DNA of 64,000 bases, taken from assembly GCA_963770295.1 (NCBI GenBank), contig CAVYPA010000008.1:288595-352594 (forward strand). Reading direction: 5' to 3'. The notes below the pieces were generated by a model. It ran no database searches, was not told the DNA's origin, and saw only the letters and a list, made by a program, of their open reading frames with translations. Source of the stretch: AWTP1-13 sp963770295. Lineage in GTDB: Bacteria; Pseudomonadota; Alphaproteobacteria; Rhizobiales; Hyphomicrobiaceae. Shown one piece after another: positions 37,003-45,877 of this stretch (its first letter is position 1; each line of letters starts with the position of its first letter). The translations under genes and the position numbers were made by a program.

Positions 37003-39313
37003 GTGCCTGTCTCCGCTTGATTAAGAACGCGGATATCACCGCGAGCGTGAAATAGGTCGCAGCAAGAATCCACAGTCCGCGCCAGTCGCGCGCCACCTCC
37101 TGCAGGCTCGCGCCCAGCTGATCGATGCGGACGAGGCCGTCGATGGCCCAATCGGAGGGGAATATGTAGCCCGCGGCAAGGACCTGCTCGGGGATTGCCT
37201 CGCGCGGCCAGGAAAAACCGGTCAGGAACAGCTGCGGCAGGCTGGTGCCGAGAAAGATAAGCGTCGGGGTCTCAGGATACTTGAACCAGGAGCCGACCGC
37301 CTGGCCCATGAAGCTCGTGGCAAGAACGAAGATCGACGCCAGCGCGAACACCTGTGCCGGTTGGCCCAGCGCGGAAAAGCCGTAAAGCCGTGGCAGCACG
37401 ATGAAGTAGAGCGCAAGCGCGGGCAGGTAGATCGTCAAATGGGCGACGCCGCGTCCGAGCACCGTCGCGAACGCGCCGCCGGTCGCTTGCGTCAAGGCGA
37501 CGACGGTCAGCATGGCTGACGCGATCAGCAGCATCTGCTGCAGAATCAGGACGAAGGCGGCCGGTACGATGTAGCTGGCATATCCGCCGACGGGATTGAA
37601 AATCGGTTGCAGCAGGACGTCGGTCGGGCTTGCAGATGCTAGCGTCGCCTTAACCAGGCTGCCGTCGGTACGCGCCCCGCCGGCCGCAAGCTCGGACGAC
37701 AACGTATTGATCGCGATGGCAATACCATTGCCCGTCGTCCGGAAAATGAACAGGTAGGTGGCGTCGGCATAGATTGGGATGTGGACGGTGTTTCCCTTGA
37801 GCACGTCACGCTCTGTGCCGACCGGAATACCGACAACAGCGAGGGCGTCGCCGCGATCCAGCGCGGCACGGGCATCGACGAGGGTGTCCGCGCGGAGCGC
37901 CACCTTGACCGCGCCGCTCGCATCAAGGGTCTGAACGATCCTGCGGCTGAGCTCGCTTTGATCGGCATCGACCACTGCGATCGGGATCTTGCGCAGGATC
38001 TGGTTGAGGTAAGGCTGCGGGTAATAGAAGCCGTAGACGATCGGTGCCAGAACTAAGAGAATGAACACGCCGCGGATGGCCAGCATGCGCCGCCACTCCG
38101 CGAGGAAGGCGCCACCGATGCCCCGCGGTGTGCCCGACGCCAGAGCTGGTTCCAGCGCCGGCGCGGTGACGGTGGGGTTCCGCGCCAGCGAGCGCAAGCG
38201 CAGAAAGGCGAGCAGCGCATAGAGCACGGCCAGCGCCGCCAGCGCCGCGAACGGTCGCGCGGACTCGTAGAGCGGCAATCCCCGTGCGGCTTGCCCCAGC
38301 AGCACCGCCATATACCAGCGTATGGGCAGCATCGCGCCCCACACGTTGGCGAAGGTATTCATGCCAAACACCGGAAATCCAACGCCGGCATAGCCGAAGG
38401 CGGGTGAGACGACGATGCCGGTCATGCCGAGGCCGGTGGCGAGATCGCGCACGATGAGTTGCAATAGCGCGCCCAGTGCCAAATAGCCGATGATCAGCAG
38501 CGAGCCCGCTACCACCATCATCGGCACGTCACCTCTGAATGAGATCCCGAGCAATCCCTCCAGGATCAGGACCACGGTCAGCATCATAACGAAGAAGATT
38601 ACGAACAGGGGTGCGAGCTTACCCGTCAGCGCGACGATTGCGTTGCCGCCGGCACAGGCGAGCCAGTTCGGGATGCTGCGGCGGTGAAATTCGGAACCCA
38701 CCGCATAGCCGGCGCTAAGCGCAATGATCACGTGGATCACGACCGGCAGGAGCGCGCGCAGCAGGAACTGGGCGTAGTTCTTCTGCGGGTTGACCAGCAC
38801 GATCGTTTCCGAGACCAGTGCGCCAATGCGGGGTGCTTTTGGTGCCTCGCGCACGACGGCCCGCTTGGCGGCCGCCGCGAGGCTGTCGCTCAGCCCCGAC
38901 GAGGCAATGCCCGCGGCCGTCAGGTACTGCTGGTTATAGAAGGCGACGACCTGCGGGCGACGCTCGGCCTTCAGATCGCGCTCAAAATCGGCCGGCACGT
39001 AGACGGCGCCAATGGCTTTGCCGGAGCGTATCGCGCGCACCGCCGATGCGAGGTCGCCCGCACGTTCGACGATGCTCAGGCCCGGGGATGCTGCGACCTC
39101 CTGCACCAGCGCGCGCGAAGTCTCAGATCGATCTCGGTCGACGACGACCACCCCCAGCCCGCGGATCACGGGATGACTGAACACCGCGGTCAGCACCACG
39201 AAGGCGAACAGCGGCACACCGAAAATCAAGATCCTGGCCGCGCGATCATGCAGCAGCCAGCGCCATTCGCGCCTGGCCACCAGCAGGAATCCGGGTTTGG
39301 GCGCTGCCGTCAT
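36995..39313 (-). CDS. Fused double ABC-2 type permease
   Basis: 772 residues, about twice the normal ABC-2 permease length. Residues 1-370 and 390-772 each show the same plan: a cytoplasmic lead with WRW/WRRM, one helix, a long extracytoplasmic loop (VVVVDRDRSETSRALV versus IAVVDADQSELSRRIV), then five or so C-terminal helices. This is an internal duplication of a YhhJ/DrrB-like unit. ATG 39313 is chosen because its ATGA overlaps the upstream stop. No ATPase gene is present in the operon. Confidence 0.88.
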   Translation of the reverse strand: MTAAPKPGFLLVARREWRWLLHDRAARILIFGVPLFAFVVLTAVFSHPVIRGLGVVVVDRDRSETSRALVQEVAASPGLSIVERAGDLASAVRAIRSGKAIGAVYVPADFERDLKAERRPQVVAFYNQQYLTAAGIASSGLSDSLAAAAKRAVVREAPKAPRIGALVSETIVLVNPQKNYAQFLLRALLPVVIHVIIALSAGYAVGSEFHRRSIPNWLACAGGNAIVALTGKLAPLFVIFFVMMLTVVLILEGLLGISFRGDVPMMVVAGSLLIIGYLALGALLQLIVRDLATGLGMTGIVVSPAFGYAGVGFPVFGMNTFANVWGAMLPIRWYMAVLLGQAARGLPLYESARPFAALAALAVLYALLAFLRLRSLARNPTVTAPALEPALASGTPRGIGGAFLAEWRRMLAIRGVFILLVLAPIVYGFYYPQPYLNQILRKIPIAVVDADQSELSRRIVQTLDASGAVKVALRADTLVDARAALDRGDALAVVGIPVGTERDVLKGNTVHIPIYADATYLFIFRTTGNGIAIAINTLSSELAAGGARTDGSLVKATLASASPTDVLLQPIFNPVGGYASYIVPAAFVLILQQMLLIASAMLTVVALTQATGGAFATVLGRGVAHLTIYLPALALYFIVLPRLYGFSALGQPAQVFALASIFVLATSFMGQAVGSWFKYPETPTLIFLGTSLPQLFLTGFSWPREAIPEQVLAAGYIFPSDWAIDGLVRIDQLGASLQEVARDWRGLWILAATYFTLAVISAFLIKRRQAHA

Positions 39314-40392
39314 CCGCTCGTCGCCCACTCCATGTAAGCGCTCATGCCGGGGCGCAGCTCCGGCACCTTCTCCACCGGATAGGCTCGGATCGAGAACGTT
39401 CTGAGGTCGAAATCGCCGGTGGCGCGGGTGGCGCGCCAGCTCGCATATTCGCCCTTGGTCGCGATCAGTTTGACCTCCACAACGATGCTGCGGTCGGCCA
39501 GCGCGGGAATGCGCACGCCGAAGCGGTCGCCGACCTTCAGCGTCTTGACCAGATCCTCACGCAGGTCAAAGTGGATCCATAGGTCGCTCAGATCGATCAG
39601 GGTCACCAGCGGCACGCCGGGCGACACGTATTCGCCCGGCTCCACGTTGCGCTGGTAGATCTGCGCGGCCACCGGCGCGTAGACCATCATCTGATCGATG
39701 ATCGACTGGACCGCCTTGATGTCGGCGAGCGCCTTCCCGACGCTAGCCGCCGCGATTTGACGTTCCTCGGCAGTATAGCCGTTGACCGCTTGTTCGTGCG
39801 CCGATCGCGCCTGGTCGACGGCACGCTGGCTTTCATGTAGGGCATCGGTCGCCTGGTCGAGTCGGGCAATCGGGGCGTTGCCGTGTTCGGCCAGCTGGCT
39901 GACGCGGTCATGCGTCTTTTGCGCCAATACTACGCCCGCCTGTGCGCGCTCGAGCGCGGCCTTGCGTGCGGCGATGACCTCGGCCCGCGTGCCGGCGTTG
40001 ATATTGGCGAGTTGCGCCTCGGCCACGATCCTGGCGGCGAGCGCCTGATCTCTTTTGGCGATCGTCTCGGGGTTGTCGATGCGAACGAGGACCGCGCCAG
40101 CGGCGATGTCCTGACCGCGGACGACCGGAATTTCCCTTACCCGCCCATCGACGCGGGCTGCAATGTCTAGCCGCGTCGCGTCGACTTCGCCCTGCACCAG
40201 CAGCGGCTGCGGCCGTACCAGGTACCAGATTGAGAGGACGGCGACCGCAGCAACGACCACACCGACGATAATGGAGGGTAGGCGGCCGGAGACAGGTGGC
40301 GATTTCCTGGCTGCGTCCTGGAGTGCCACGACCGGGTCACGGGGCGGCGAGGGCGCTGCGCCAAGTTTGGCATCAGGCGGCGGTATCTCCAT
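39310..40392 (-). CDS. HlyD-family secretion adaptor protein
   Basis: 360 residues with an N-terminal cytoplasmic tail, one helix (IIVGVVVAAVAVLSIWYLV), a lipoyl half (DIAARVDGRVREIPVVRGQDIAAGAVLVRI), a long coiled coil and a barrel domain (YVSPGVPLVTLIDLSDLWIHFDLREDLV). GGGAAG precedes the ATG. It overlaps the permease start by 4 nt. Together with the second HlyD it gives two distinct adaptors for one permease. Confidence 0.92.
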   Translation of the reverse strand: MEIPPPDAKLGAAPSPPRDPVVALQDAARKSPPVSGRLPSIIVGVVVAAVAVLSIWYLVRPQPLLVQGEVDATRLDIAARVDGRVREIPVVRGQDIAAGAVLVRIDNPETIAKRDQALAARIVAEAQLANINAGTRAEVIAARKAALERAQAGVVLAQKTHDRVSQLAEHGNAPIARLDQATDALHESQRAVDQARSAHEQAVNGYTAEERQIAAASVGKALADIKAVQSIIDQMMVYAPVAAQIYQRNVEPGEYVSPGVPLVTLIDLSDLWIHFDLREDLVKTLKVGDRFGVRIPALADRSIVVEVKLIATKGEYASWRATRATGDFDLRTFSIRAYPVEKVPELRPGMSAYMEWATSG

Positions 40393-40564
40393 CGCTCGCT
40401 TCCCTAAGCTCGTCGCCGGTCATAGCCCTGGCGATGAACAGATCGCCGGTCGACCATCGTGCATCGGCGCATTGGTGTGCGATGATGCCCAAGGTCAGGA
40501 AGATGCCGAAAAGAAAGAGACCCGGGCCCCAGTTCGGGAAGCGCGTCGCGCAGTCCATTGGCAT
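40373..40564 (-). CDS. Small single-pass membrane protein heading the exporter operon
   Basis: 63 residues: MPMDCATRFPNWGPG, a helix (LFLFGIFLTLGIIAHQC), then a charged tail ending SDGDTAA. Its 3' end overlaps the first HlyD gene by 20 nt, suggesting coupled expression. No strong ribosome site is visible and the family is unknown to me, so it may be spurious. Confidence 0.45.
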   Translation of the reverse strand: MPMDCATRFPNWGPGLFLFGIFLTLGIIAHQCADARWSTGDLFIARAMTGDELREASDGDTAA

Positions 40565-41194
40565 TGCTACGCGTTGATAAAGGGGGCCAATTACCCGGAG
40601 CGCCCGTCCATCGACGGGCTCGCATTAATGCGCCTCCATGCATCAATCCATCGTTCGTCGAACGGTGTGGGTCTGCGGCCTACCCGGGTATCGGGTCAAA
40701 CCCTGAGTTCGGCCGCATCAGACCCGCGAGATTTTGCGGTACCCAGGGAGAAAGATGGATTTTTCGCACGTGGCACGAAATCGCCGATTGTGCGGAGACC
40801 TACGCGACATTGATGCTCGACAAAACGGCGGTCGAGACGACCTGGCGCATCATCACGCCGTCCGGGGATGGCCCGTGCCCGCCCGAAATGACCGACAATA
40901 GCACGTACCACAGTTGTGCTCGCCACCGCCCTGCCCATCGATACAGCGGACATCAAGGTGGTTGGGTCCGGACTCTTCGGACCTCCTCATCGAAGGTCCG
41001 CATTCGGAGTAAACTGCTGGCGTCCCGTGAGGTCAAGGCAGAGCCGCCGCGCTCGCCCATTTGGATCAGACGTCAATTTTTGCTGCGATTTCGACGAATT
41101 TAGCGCACTGTTCGCTGCCTGGGCATCGAGGTCGATGACGCCACATTGATTGGCTACGCGCGCTGCACTTACCGTATCAGGGCATCAGCCGCCG
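40565..41194. other. Intergenic, nothing recognised
   Basis: 630 bp upstream of the exporter operon and downstream of the amidohydrolase. No supported gene. It presumably carries the exporter promoter. Confidence 0.4.
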
Positions 41195-41243
41195 TCAGGC
41201 CGGCAGGCCGCTGCGCTCGGCGATCAGCGCGTCATACTCGGCA

Positions 41244-42662
41244 TCAGTCTTGGGTCCGTAGGTCTCGAACGTCGGATCGGCGGCCGCACGGTAGGCGGCC
41301 TTGCGCGTTCCGATCGAATTCGGCGTCCGTCTTCCGCCGGCGCTGGGGCACGTCGACACCGTAGACCCGGGCGCCATTGAGGCCGAACACCTTCTGCTTG
41401 ACGACCGGCGTGAGCTCGGGGTAGCCGTGCGCCTCAACCAACACCGGGTTAATGTGGAAGCTGCGGAAGGCCTGGATCTGGTCCTGCGGGGAACCATACC
41501 AGATCGAGTTGGTGCCCCAGAGCACATTGTCCTCGCCGATGTGCTTCAACAGCTTGCCCAGGAGGTGCGCGGCGGTGGTCGGATCGCGCATGACAAAACG
41601 CCAGGTCGAACCGAGCTCGGCGTAGACGTTGGCGTTGCGGCCGATGCCGTTGTCCTCGACCGACTTGATCAAGGTGTCGACGCCGCGCGCGGCATGCGCG
41701 GGATTGTAGGCACCCTCAGCGGTGCCCGCCTCGTAGCCCGAGTGGTAGATGATGAAGTTCATGTCGGGGTAGAGCCGGGCCGCGCGGCCGACGTCGGCGC
41801 AGCGTCCCAATTCCTCGGGAAAGCCCGAGAACAGCAGGCCCTTATGGATGCAGATGTTGCGCACCCCGAGCTCGCGCGCCCGCTCGATGAATGGGATGCC
41901 GACGTCGGGACTGTCGAGCGCAAAGCCGCGGCCGTTCGGGCCCCATTGTGTGTAACACTTCCAGGCCGCGATCGGGTAACGATCGACCGCATCTTTCATG
42001 AGCTGGAGGGGTGCGATATCGGGGCCGGCATTCGGTACGACCATGGCGTGCAGAAAGAGGCGCGGGGCGCCAGCCATGCGATCGACCAGGACGCGGACCC
42101 GGTTTGCCTCCTCGAGCGAGAGCGGGTTATTCTCGGGCAATTCTGGCACGAAGGAGAGCACCGCGAGGTCGGTATCGCTGTCCATGAACACGTGTTTGAT
42201 GAACTGCTCGGCAGAAAAGCAGGCGACCGGGTCGTCGGCACCACAGGACCCGTGCGGGAAGCTGGCGAGGATTTGCTCCCAGTACTTGCCGGCGGAGCTA
42301 CGCCAGCGGCCGGCCGGGTCGACCATATGGGTCTGGACGTCGAAGATGAACTCGTCGCCGGCGATCGCGTCGGCCGCCGCTGCGGGCTCGAATGCGCCCT
42401 CCGGGGCTACGCGAAATTGCCCGCCGATGTTGCCGAGCGCCGCGAACGCTTCGTTTAGCGTGAGCAACGTGGTTGCCGCGCCGCACAGCGATTGCAGGAA
42501 GGCCCGCCGTTCAAGCCCGACGCGCCTGGCGTGTGCGCCGATCCGACGTTCGGCTTCGGCGTTGGCGCGCACCACGGGTTCGGCCAGTGGCACCGGGCGA
42601 AACTCGCCATTGGATGTCGGATCGACCTTGACCGGCAGCGGTCCGCGCAAGTCGCTCGCCAT
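41244..42662 (-). CDS. Amidohydrolase (TIM-barrel metal hydrolase), probably frameshifted at the C-terminus
   Basis: 472 residues in the uninterrupted frame, from ATG 42662 with GGAGG 8 nt upstream. An N-terminal Tat-like segment (RRAFLQSLCGAATTLL) lies unusually deep, at about residues 52-67. Core motifs include FIFDVQTHMVDP, FIKHVFMDSDTDLAVLSFVPE, ICIHKGLLF, NFIIYHSGYE and DNVLWGTNSIWYGSP. After GARVYGVDV the natural ending seems to continue in another frame (ADPTFETYGPKTDAEYD...) to a stop at 41195, so one indel near 41300-41330 is likely. Substrate unknown. Confidence 0.85.
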   Translation of the reverse strand: MASDLRGPLPVKVDPTSNGEFRPVPLAEPVVRANAEAERRIGAHARRVGLERRAFLQSLCGAATTLLTLNEAFAALGNIGGQFRVAPEGAFEPAAAADAIAGDEFIFDVQTHMVDPAGRWRSSAGKYWEQILASFPHGSCGADDPVACFSAEQFIKHVFMDSDTDLAVLSFVPELPENNPLSLEEANRVRVLVDRMAGAPRLFLHAMVVPNAGPDIAPLQLMKDAVDRYPIAAWKCYTQWGPNGRGFALDSPDVGIPFIERARELGVRNICIHKGLLFSGFPEELGRCADVGRAARLYPDMNFIIYHSGYEAGTAEGAYNPAHAARGVDTLIKSVEDNGIGRNANVYAELGSTWRFVMRDPTTAAHLLGKLLKHIGEDNVLWGTNSIWYGSPQDQIQAFRSFHINPVLVEAHGYPELTPVVKQKVFGLNGARVYGVDVPQRRRKTDAEFDRNAQGRLPCGRRSDVRDLRTQD

Positions 42663-43084
42663 AGGACATGCCTCCGTGTCGGAAATCAGGGAACATAGCC
42701 GACTTTCGAGCTGCGCGCGACCTGGGGCTTCATGTCTTCCTAAAGTTTTGATCACGATCCGACCGATGGCTCGTGAGATTTTAGTCCGCACCTATCGCGC
42801 CTAAACAAGGAGCTGTTGCGAAGGATCGTCAAGGGCGGTTCGCCGAGCGGATTGGTGGCCTTCGACGGTGTGCGACGGGGCGCGACCACGAGCGATGCAA
42901 CTGCGCGACGCAAGTACGCCGTCCCGCGCATCTTTGGCTCCCGCCCAATTGAAATTGTTGAAGGGCGTCTGTCCGATGTACGGTCGCAGCATGTCGGTTG
43001 TCGGAGTTGATGCCGGCGGTTCGTTCTGAGTGATCGTTGCGGACTGTGGGGGATGGGGTTCGCTCCGCCGCATCGCGGTGAGAA
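42663..43084. other. Intergenic, nothing recognised
   Basis: No supported gene between the amidohydrolase start and the integrase remnant. Some sequence may be further decayed integrase C-terminus, but no catalytic motifs are readable. Confidence 0.35.
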
Positions 43085-43604
43085 GGCAGAGGCGTGCGGC
43101 CTTCGCACAGCGGGCCTTGCGGGGCGTTCCATAGTTTTTTGAGCTCGTTGATGGTGAGGATGCGCTTCCGCTGGCGGGCCATTGGCGAGGCGGTTAGATA
43201 CCTCGGACGCACCAGGTCAAGAAGGTTTGCATCGCGACTGCGCGTGCCGGCACTCGCTGGGCGTATGCAGGAGCTAATCGATAGCGAGGATATCGGATAT
43301 CGCGTGCAACCATCTCTGATATGCGCCGGTGACCGGGATAAAATGCCGCTCGAGCAGCCGTACATAGTCGATGGCGGTCCGGGTCGCCGGTGGAGAGGGA
43401 CCATAGCTTTTCCTCCACCGCATGCTCAAAGGAATTGCTGGAATTTTGCCGGTTTATGAGGTCAGGAGGGGCTCGGTGTGATCGCGGGCTTTCTGCAGTG
43501 TCATGGCCCAGATAGCGGCCGATCGTTTGGCGCTTGCGAGCCTTCCCGTGCATCATTATGAAGGTCTTGCTTAGAGGGCCCACCTGTACTCCGAAAGCCG
43601 GGAG
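43085..43604 (-). pseudogene. Decayed tyrosine integrase
   Basis: Pieces of a phage-type integrase are readable in changing frames on the minus strand. These are the arm domain (LPAFGVQVGPLSKTFIM, KARKRQTIGRY), then after a frameshift AMTLQKARDH, later HTPSE and MQTFLTWCVR, and finally YLTASPMARQRKRILTINELKKLW. Several frameshifts and stops separate them, and the catalytic domain is not readable. Its N-terminal end points at the tRNA-Ser fragment 115 bp away, as expected for an old integrase beside an attachment site. Confidence 0.75.
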
Positions 43605-43717
43605 ATGGTGTCCGATTGGGTCACCTCGGGATGCTGGAACTTGAGGTGAAACGATCGCTTTGGGTCTTTCTGGGCTCCGAGCTTGAATTTCTGTATGGTT
43701 ACGGCGAAATGTCCAGA

Positions 43718-43765
43718 ACGGAGACGTGGCCGAGTGGCTGAAGGCGGCGGTTTGCTAAGCCGTTA
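43718..43765 (+). repeat. Left attachment repeat: 5' half of tRNA-Ser(GCT)
   Basis: Identical, but for one G/A difference just after the anticodon loop, to 54776-54823. It covers the tRNA acceptor 5' strand, D arm and anticodon arm, then diverges. It cannot encode a functional tRNA. Confidence 0.9.
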
Positions 43766-44137
43766 GGCATTGTCGCGCGTTCCGGGCTGTGCTGGAGAGT
43801 CCGGTTTTAAACGAGCTTTCTGTCGGCACGCCGCCCCATCCTCCCGATCAATGCCGTCCCGTACTGGGCAGTCCGGTGGCAATTCCGGTGGCAAGTTTTT
43901 TCCGCGTGGATCCTACGTGCCTAATCGGCGACATTGTTGTTTCACGTGCAAACAATTTTGTCCGCGGGGTAAGAGCTCATGAGCTTCTTTCTTACGTTGC
44001 TGGGTTACTCGGGAAACCCCAAAGGGCACGTGTCCGGAAACTCGGGGCGGCTCACGTTCGAACAGCAGGTTTGGCTTGCAATTAGCCGGCCACAAGGGCA
44101 ATGGTTCAGTGTCTGTTCCGTCAGTTGCGTGAGTTGA
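43766..44137. other. Left end of island, no gene
   Basis: Holds the left arm-type repeats but no supported gene. Frames on both strands look random. Confidence 0.4.
43873..43894 (+). repeat. Left arm-type repeat (CCGGTGGCAA twice)
   Basis: Two directly repeated CCGGTGGCAA units separated by TT, in the same orientation as those at 54705-54731. Their placement just inside each island end suggests integrase arm-binding sites. Confidence 0.5.
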
Positions 44138-44308
44138 GTTTTCGCCGAATATTTCACGTGTCTGACAACCGGCAACCATGGTCGCCCAAGCCCGCCCCGC
44201 AACCGATCGCCAGCCCTGGTACAGGCGCGGTATCGGCAGAAACTCACCCGGCGCACCATCTGGCAGGGCCATCCCGTCCTACGTGAGTGCTGGGTCAGCT
44301 CGAAGGCC

Positions 44309-44500
44309 TTGGAGCTCGAATTCTACCCCGGGTTTCTCGAGGTAAGCGGATGGCCGCCGCTACCCTGGCTCGCGATCTCCAAGGTGCTGAAAACGGCGAC
44401 GAAGAAGCGAACCAAGCAGCTCACGTTGTTCAAGGACGGCAAGCGGGCGCGCCGCTGCATCGCGCAATTCAAAATTCCGAGGCCGGCGAGGACGCGCTAG
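44309..44500 (+). CDS. Unrecognised ORF, about 63 residues or more
   Basis: The readable frame is open from 44138 to 44500 but contains no ATG or GTG; TTG 44309 is the first listed alternative start. The translation WQGHPVLRECWVSS...FYPGFLEVSGWPPLPWLAISKVL and a basic KTATKKRTKQLTLFKDGKRARR stretch looks protein-like, possibly the 3' part of a damaged gene. Function unknown. Confidence 0.3.
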   Translation: MELEFYPGFLEVSGWPPLPWLAISKVLKTATKKRTKQLTLFKDGKRARRCIAQFKIPRPARTR

Positions 44501-44562
44501 GTTGAAGGAAAGGTATCCTCCCGGCCGGTCCGCCACGATCGCCAAAGGTCAGCCGAGTAAGT

Positions 44563-44782
44563 ATGCAGCAAGCACCAACGCCCAGCTCCCGCCCGATACA
44601 TCTGGGATTCAAGGTGACCGAAGAGCTGAACCGGGCTGCGCCAGCTCGCCGACAAGCGCGGGTGCCTGCTGTCCGACGTCGTGGTCGAGATCCTGGAGGA
44701 CGGGGCTTCGGCGGGCGAAGGCACGCGAACCCAAGAGCAAGCGTTCGTCAAAGGCGGCAGCGTAGGAAAAGCCCCGGCTTAG
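44563..44782 (+). pseudogene. Ribbon-helix-helix-like small DNA-binding protein, frameshifted
   Basis: Starts MQQAPTPSSRPIHLGFKVTEELNRA. One base later the reading continues in another frame as LRQLADKRGCLLSDVVVEILEDG. Joined, this resembles a CopG/RHH fold (beta strand, helix, turn, helix) of the antitoxin or repressor type. The frameshift lies near 44640. It ends overlapping the convergent zinc-ribbon gene. No toxin partner is seen. Confidence 0.42.
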
Positions 44783-44964
44783 GTCCGCGCCTTCGCCTTC
44801 AGCTTGACTATCAATTGCTGGCGCCGCTTGAAGTTAACGTGGCCCGTGCCACCGCACTCTGGGCAGACCTTTTTTCGGCCCGGCAGACGGCTGGCGACCC
44901 TGCCGGTCGCTCCGCAGATCGGGCAATCGGTTAGCGGATTTACGATGTGAGCGTTTCGAACCAT
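44779..44964 (-). CDS. Small zinc-ribbon protein (DnaJ-type CxxCxGxG motifs)
   Basis: 61 residues with two knuckles, CPICGATGRV and CPECGGTGHV, 20 residues apart, like half of the DnaJ cysteine-rich domain. A basic tail (KRRQQLIVKLKAKART) follows. It probably binds one zinc ion. ATG 44964 is chosen from homology-like spacing; ATG 44991 is an alternative. Role unknown. Confidence 0.6.
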   Translation of the reverse strand: MVRNAHIVNPLTDCPICGATGRVASRLPGRKKVCPECGGTGHVNFKRRQQLIVKLKAKART

Positions 44965-45037
44965 ACCCCCTAAATATAGGAAAAAAAGCATCGGCCGCGA
45001 GGGTCGACCACGGCCGATTTGTTTGTATCCGCAGACG

Positions 45038-45850
45038 ATGGTTAACTCTCAGCCCGTGTCCCTCCGCTTCATTCGCCCCCTGTCGCCGTCCGCAGCAGTT
45101 CGCCCGCCAAACGGCGACGATTGGATTCATGAACCCAAGTGGGACGGCTTTCGCTTTCAGATTATCAAGGACGGCGCCGGCGTCCGCTTCTAATCGCGGC
45201 ACGGCGCCGAGTACACTGACAGACTGCCTCGCATGGCCGAGGCTTTCGCCAAGCTGCCCACGCAATCGACCATTCTCGACGGGGAATTGGTCCTGATCGA
45301 TCCCCGAGGCTTCGCGCACTTTTACGAGCTGATGCGCGAGATGCGCACCAGCCATCCCGACGAGGCGCAATTGGTGTTTTTGGTGTTCGATCTGCTTTGG
45401 CAGGACGGCGTTGATCTTCGGGGATTGCCTCTATCAGAACGCAAGCGCGATCTGCATCGGCTTTGTACCAAAGCGCGCGTGCCTTTCATGAAAGAGGTGC
45501 AAACCTTCCCCGATGGACCGGTGCTTTTCGAGCATTGCAGCAAGTTTGGTTTTGAGGGTGTGGTCAGCAAGCGCCTGATCTCGCGCTACTCAAGCGGGCC
45601 GAGCCGGCACTGGCAAAAAGTGAAATGCCCTGACTGGAAGCGCATCAATGCGGAGCGCTGGCGTATCTTCGAGGGCCCGACCAAGCCGGAACTGACGGAA
45701 GCCCAGAAGACGCTCGCCAAGAAGAGTGCTGAGCTTGCCAGGGTGCAGGAGCGGCTTCACGATCCCGACGTGCGTCCCGGCATGGCGCGCGAATTGCGCA
45801 AGCAACTGGACATCCTGGAGCGGGAAATTGCTGAATTGGAGCAGGCTTGA
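45038..45850 (+). pseudogene. ATP-dependent DNA ligase (LigD-like ligase domain) with in-frame stop
   Basis: A continuous frame of 270 codons interrupted by TAA at 45191. Before the stop is the adenylation motif EPKWDGFRF with the nucleotidyl lysine; after it come the SRHG segment, ILDGELVLID, LVFLVFDLLW, FEGVVSKRLISRYSSGPSRHWQKVKC. Relatives have Tyr at the stop position (VRFYSR), so TAT/TAC to TAA is a single-base nonsense change. The C-terminal OB-fold domain of full ligases is absent; a helical tail replaces it. Translation could restart at 45233 but without the catalytic lysine. Confidence 0.85.
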
Positions 45851-45877
45851 TCTGTGCGTTGCTCTCACAGTTCCAGC

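Noticed and set aside
41301..42458. 385-codon plus-strand frame
   Set aside because: Shadow of the amidohydrolase gene.
43718..43765. A second tRNA-Ser gene
   Set aside because: Only the 5' half is present; the variable arm, T arm and acceptor 3' strand are missing.
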